A stretch of 64,000 nucleotides of DNA, from assembly GCA_963585895.1 (NCBI GenBank), contig CAUZXS010005791.1, forward strand, positions 1,987,195 through 2,051,194, read 5' to 3'. Shown here piece by piece: positions 60,566 to 64,000 of the stretch; within the stretch, counting starts at the first letter, position 1; each line of letters begins with the position of its first letter. Position numbers and translations under genes: made by a program. Under the pieces are notes generated by a model that was given only the letters and a program-made list of their open reading frames with translations, was not told the origin of the DNA and ran no database searches. The DNA comes from Sepioteuthis lessoniana. Lineage: Eukaryota > Mollusca > Cephalopoda > Myopsida > Loliginidae.

Positions 60566-60739
60566 TGTGTATTTTTCACTAATATATGTTTAGATATCGT
60601 AATACAAATACATAAATATAAATCATTACGTACGTTTATTAAGACATCTATCCGTATATGTCTTAATACACGTACGTATGGATTTATATTTATGTATTTG
60701 TATACGTATATAAACATATATTAGTGAAAACATACACAT
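60566..60739. mobile_element. Fold-back element with arms of about 80 bp
   Basis: The left arm (about 60566-60648, TGTGTATTTTTCACTAATAT onward to TTATTAAGACAT) pairs with the right arm (about 60655-60739, ATGTCTTAATACACGTACGT onward to ATATTAGTGAAAACATACAC). There are only a few mismatches and a loop of fewer than 10 bases. The facing open frames on both strands here are a consequence of the palindrome. Confidence 0.88.
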
Positions 60740-60814
60740 ACAGTCGCGGACACACACATATATATAGATATATGTATGTATATATATAAAAAACACATAA
60801 ACCAAAGTCCGTTC

Positions 60815-60843
60815 ATATCTATCTATCTATCTATCTATCTATG
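60815..60843. repeat. (TATC)n microsatellite
   Basis: Seven TATC units are followed by TATGTATC. Confidence 0.95.
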
Positions 60844-60938
60844 TATCCTTTCAAAAACTGATTCTGCACAACTTTTTTCTGTCTACCTAGAGATTGAAGT
60901 GTGTAAGACTTATTTCAAATGCATGCGCTGGTGAGCGT

Positions 60939-60941
<3 letters not shown>

Positions 60942-61023
<82 letters not shown>
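60942..61023. repeat. (CA)n microsatellite
   Basis: About 41 perfect CA units. Long open frames on both strands across it encode only His/Thr or Cys/Val repeats and are not genes. Confidence 0.98.
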
Positions 61024-61025
<2 letters not shown>

Positions 61026-61173
61026 ATCACTCGCGTGTCCAATGCCACCGAAAAATACATAAATAGGTTCATATATATGGTTACATATGCAGTTCTCATC
61101 ACACAAAAACACACAGAAACACATGCATGTACATGCGTGTGTGCATGCGTGCGTGCATGCGCGTGCAGTCTTC

Positions 61174-61174
<1 letters not shown>

Positions 61175-61227
<53 letters not shown>
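61175..61227. repeat. (TC)n(AC)n compound microsatellite
   Basis: A TC run passes directly into an AC run. Confidence 0.97.
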
Positions 61228-61232
<5 letters not shown>

Positions 61233-62300
61233 ATGAATTAAAAAGTAAAACTAAAAAGAAAGCTTGTCTGACAAAATTAAACGTAATGTGGTTTTGGAAT
61301 TATTCGAGAAAGAAAAGAAAAAACTAAAAAAACGAAACAGACGCAGGAATAAACAATATTCTCACACCAAGTGTACACGAACATATGCACACAATGGACA
61401 CTGCTTTTTTTTTTGTTTAACGCCCTCCCCCCCTACACACACACTAAGCAGCACCATCGCACAAGCACACACAGAAGCGTATATACACACACTCACGCAC
61501 ATGTTGACACTCATGATGAAGCCAACGCCCTTTTCATATCTGTACATTCAAACTAACAAGCATTAACAAAATGTATAAAATAAATATAAAAAAGTAACAT
61601 GAAAAAAATTTGAACGCAATCAATCAGTGCAATTCAAGGAGAAACGAAAAATAACACTTTTTATAACTATTAGTGTATAATTATGGAGAAAGCCGTATTT
61701 ACTCATGGTTCCGTCAAGGTGTAGGAACGGGGAGTGGAGGTAATGGCTGTAAAATGTAAGAAAGGAGAGAAAAGACATTGTTGTTGTTGGTCTCCGATAT
61801 TACCATCTGACCTCGTGATGTGTACACATCCCTAACCTAGTAACCTCATCATCTTTTTTATTTTTCAATTTTTTATTTTTTCTCGCACAGTGTGTGACAC
61901 ATACACACATTTACTGAGGCAAGCGAAAAACCCATTCACAACTTCGTGATTGTCTCTTGTCTCAATAAATTTACCCATAGGATTCATACACACAGAGTAA
62001 ACATTTGTTTGATTTTTTAAAACTTTTCATTTAAAATCGAGTACGATTTTTTAAATACTAATTTTTCTTTTCAAATAAATAAATGAATTCAAATCTATAA
62101 AAACACTAGTTTGCGTAAGTATAATCTGATGTACGTATAAGTTGATATATGTTAAAGTGTGTGTATGTATAAGTGTATGTGTATGTGTAAGTGTTTGTGT
62201 GTATGAGTAAAATTTGTTCAACATAACACATTTTTTAAAGTGTTGACGTGTGTATATATATGTGTGTGTGTGAAATGTCTAATGCTACATACTCTTTACG
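61228..62300. other. Non-coding stretch with scattered CA/TG-rich sequence
   Basis: No gene is recognised. Imperfect CA-rich sequence lies at 61370-61560 and TG-rich sequence at 62150-62275. Confidence 0.6.
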
Positions 62301-62306
62301 TATGTG

Positions 62307-62346
<40 letters not shown>
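62301..62346. repeat. (TG)n microsatellite
   Basis: About 20 TG units with one GC interruption, followed by TTCGCGCGTGCGC. Confidence 0.97.
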
Positions 62347-62589
62347 CGCGCGTGCGCTCTGAAATAAAACCTGTCAAGTAAAAAAAGTGTGTGCATGAGT
62401 ATATAAGTCAAAGTGTGAGTGCGTATATGAGTGTATGGTCTGAGTGTTTTTACGCGTGTGAAACCTGTCCAGAACTACATTTAGAAATGCAGTTTTGCGT
62501 GTGTATGTCATTAAGTGAGCGTATATGCGTGAGAAATAAAAATAGAGACAGAGAAACAGTGATAGAGATAGGGACAGAGAGATTGTATA

Positions 62590-62623
<34 letters not shown>

Positions 62624-62624
62624 G

Positions 62625-62656
<32 letters not shown>
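62590..62656. repeat. (TC)n(CA)n(TA)n compound microsatellite
   Basis: Three dinucleotide runs abut each other immediately before the palindrome at 62660. Confidence 0.97.
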
Positions 62657-62659
62657 AAG

Positions 62660-62682
62660 CAGTTTTGTAAAAAATGCAAGTG

Positions 62683-62747
<65 letters not shown>

Positions 62748-62767
62748 TTGCATTTTTTACAAAACTG
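62660..62767. repeat. Perfect palindromic element with a (TA)n centre
   Basis: 24-bp perfect arms: 62660-62683 (starts CAGTTTTGTAAAAAATGCAA) and 62744-62767 (ends TTGCATTTTTTACAAAACTG). The spacer is almost all (TA)n, itself self-complementary, so the whole 108 bp can form one cruciform. Confidence 0.95.
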
Positions 62768-62843
62768 TTTTGTTGGATTTTCTGATGATTTATTCAAGAG
62801 TTTTTTTTCCCTCAATGTTGTAGCGTTAAAAGTATCCTACCTG

Positions 62844-62869
62844 TAATAAATAAATAAATAAATAAATAA
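62844..62869. repeat. (AATA)n microsatellite
   Basis: About six tetranucleotide units. Confidence 0.95.
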
Positions 62870-63123
62870 CAATTTTAAAAATTGCTGTCAATTCTGTTAT
62901 TGACGCGAACATGTTATTTGCTGCTGTCGGCAGCGGAACGTCATCACCAGTGACGACGACTATCCTAACCCAGAGCCTAAACCTAGTCATAACCCTAAGG
63001 CCTCTGTCCGTGATTATTGTTCGCCTAATGTTTTTTGCATAGCGAAAAATAACACATTCCCTTGCATAAAGTGCGCGCACGCACGCTCCTCTACATACAT
63101 ACATACATACACACACACACATG

Positions 63124-63155
<32 letters not shown>

Positions 63156-63860
63156 GAAAGAGAGAGAGAGGAAGAGAAGAGGGAAGAAAGAAGGTAGGAA
63201 TGAGAAAATAAAGTAAGAAAAACCACACACACACACACACACACACACACAAGTAAACTAAACTCAATTACTTTGAAAGAAGTCACTTTCGGTGGGTCTC
63301 AAGGTAAGATTCATTCGGAACACAAACACACGTAAATTAATTTTGTGTCCGAATGTGAAAACGGGTGTTAAAGTCAACAAATACACACCCAGGTGTGTAC
63401 TTGGCAGCGCGCACACATTTTTAACTAAGCTGTCTTCTTGACATCTTACTGGAAAACTCTCAGTGGCACAGTCCGCACACATACACTCACCAAATTTTCA
63501 ATAAGACGGTCAACGCGTAAGCGAGCGCGCACACACGGACACACACAAAGACACATACACATGAGAAGTCTAATAGCCATCAAAGTCAGTAGTAGTCGTA
63601 CAATAGCTGCACTAAACTTTTCGATTTCGTTAGATGTATGTTACGTAAGATACACGTTCAATATACGTGTATACAAGTGGAATTATATGTAAATATTTTA
63701 TTATTATTGTAATTAATTTGGGTGAGGCCATGTTAGACACAAGGCCATAATCAAGACGCGCCAGATACAAGTCAACTTATTTTTGAATTTTACGAATTCA
63801 TGTTACCTTGGTGGAGGTGGAGAAATACTTTTTTCTGAATTGTTTCTTGTTTTGTTTTCG

Positions 63861-63892
<32 letters not shown>

Positions 63893-64000
63893 ATATTAAC
63901 AATCCCTCTCTTTGTTTTTCTCTCTCTCTTCACGTCACATATTAAAACAAAAAACCTACATAACTTTCACACGTGTATTTTTTAAATCTTTAAACATACG
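62870..64000. other. Non-coding end of window with GA, CA and TC microsatellites
   Basis: Simple repeats lie at about 63090-63120 (TACA, then CA), 63123-63180 (GA), 63223-63251 (CA) and 63861-63888 (TC). 62960-63000 contains irregular CCTAACCC and CATAACCCTAAGG strings but no telomere-like array. No gene was recognised. Confidence 0.7.

Noticed and set aside
60887..61241. Long His/Thr and Cys/Val frames over the (CA)n tract
   Set aside because: Both strands are open only because CA/TG repeats contain no stops.
62960..63000. Interstitial telomere remnant (CCTAACCC, CATAACCCTAAGG)
   Set aside because: Only two irregular matches with no tandem register; likely chance.

Overview
The window is AT-rich, intron-style eukaryotic DNA with no bacterial gene organisation and no intact host gene that I can recognise. 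The repeat content suggests a coleoid cephalopod mollusc, most likely an octopus. It combines tRNA-derived SINEs, a Penelope-like element, decayed LINEs, Ty1/copia and other LTR elements, a Tc1-like transposase remnant, and many long (TA)n, (CA)n and (TC)n microsatellites. The organism is inferred from this family mix; no single diagnostic gene was seen.

Layout. 1-1158: a pyrimidine-rich minisatellite with two organisations (134-bp dimers, then 70-bp monomers). 1160-6750: AT-rich DNA with one textbook SINE (18-bp target duplications) and microsatellites. About 6920-10145: a decayed Penelope-like element (reverse transcriptase plus GIY-YIG nuclease), split at its catalytic motif by a small LTR element (8039-9261). 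12625-16215: a diverged 120-bp satellite interrupted by an unclassified 730-bp segment ending in a perfect hairpin. 18250-22640: two broken minus-strand LINE copies of one family. 22696-48368: a Ty1/copia retrotransposon with 174/163-bp LTRs, an initiator-Met half-tRNA primer site and a perfect 5-bp target duplication.

The copia integrase gene is split by a 21.5-kb insertion (24325-45814). The ends of that insertion resemble an LTR-like element found elsewhere in the window (56448-57090). Almost all of the insertion is a 20.95-kb array of about 65-bp units that is nearly free of G on the + strand. Without the insertion the copia element would be about 4.2 kb.

48440-51180: another LINE fragment, a 97-bp tandem repeat, and a broken minus-strand copy of a repeat-associated metazoan protein gene. 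51850-53630: tRNA-like SINE repeats, some in tandem. 54600-64000: a palindromic element with a hammerhead-like core, more SINEs, the second LTR-like element (itself hit by a 60-bp SINE stub), an RTE-type LINE relic, a Tc1-like relic, two long fold-back elements, and dense microsatellites.

The coding relics do not act together as a pathway. They are a layered record of insertions: target DNA, then copia, then an LTR-like element, then satellite expansion. All five reverse transcriptases whose catalytic motif can be read have lost an aspartate, so this is a transposon graveyard rather than an active locus. The most unusual object is the 21-kb satellite built inside an LTR-like element that sits inside a retrotransposon.
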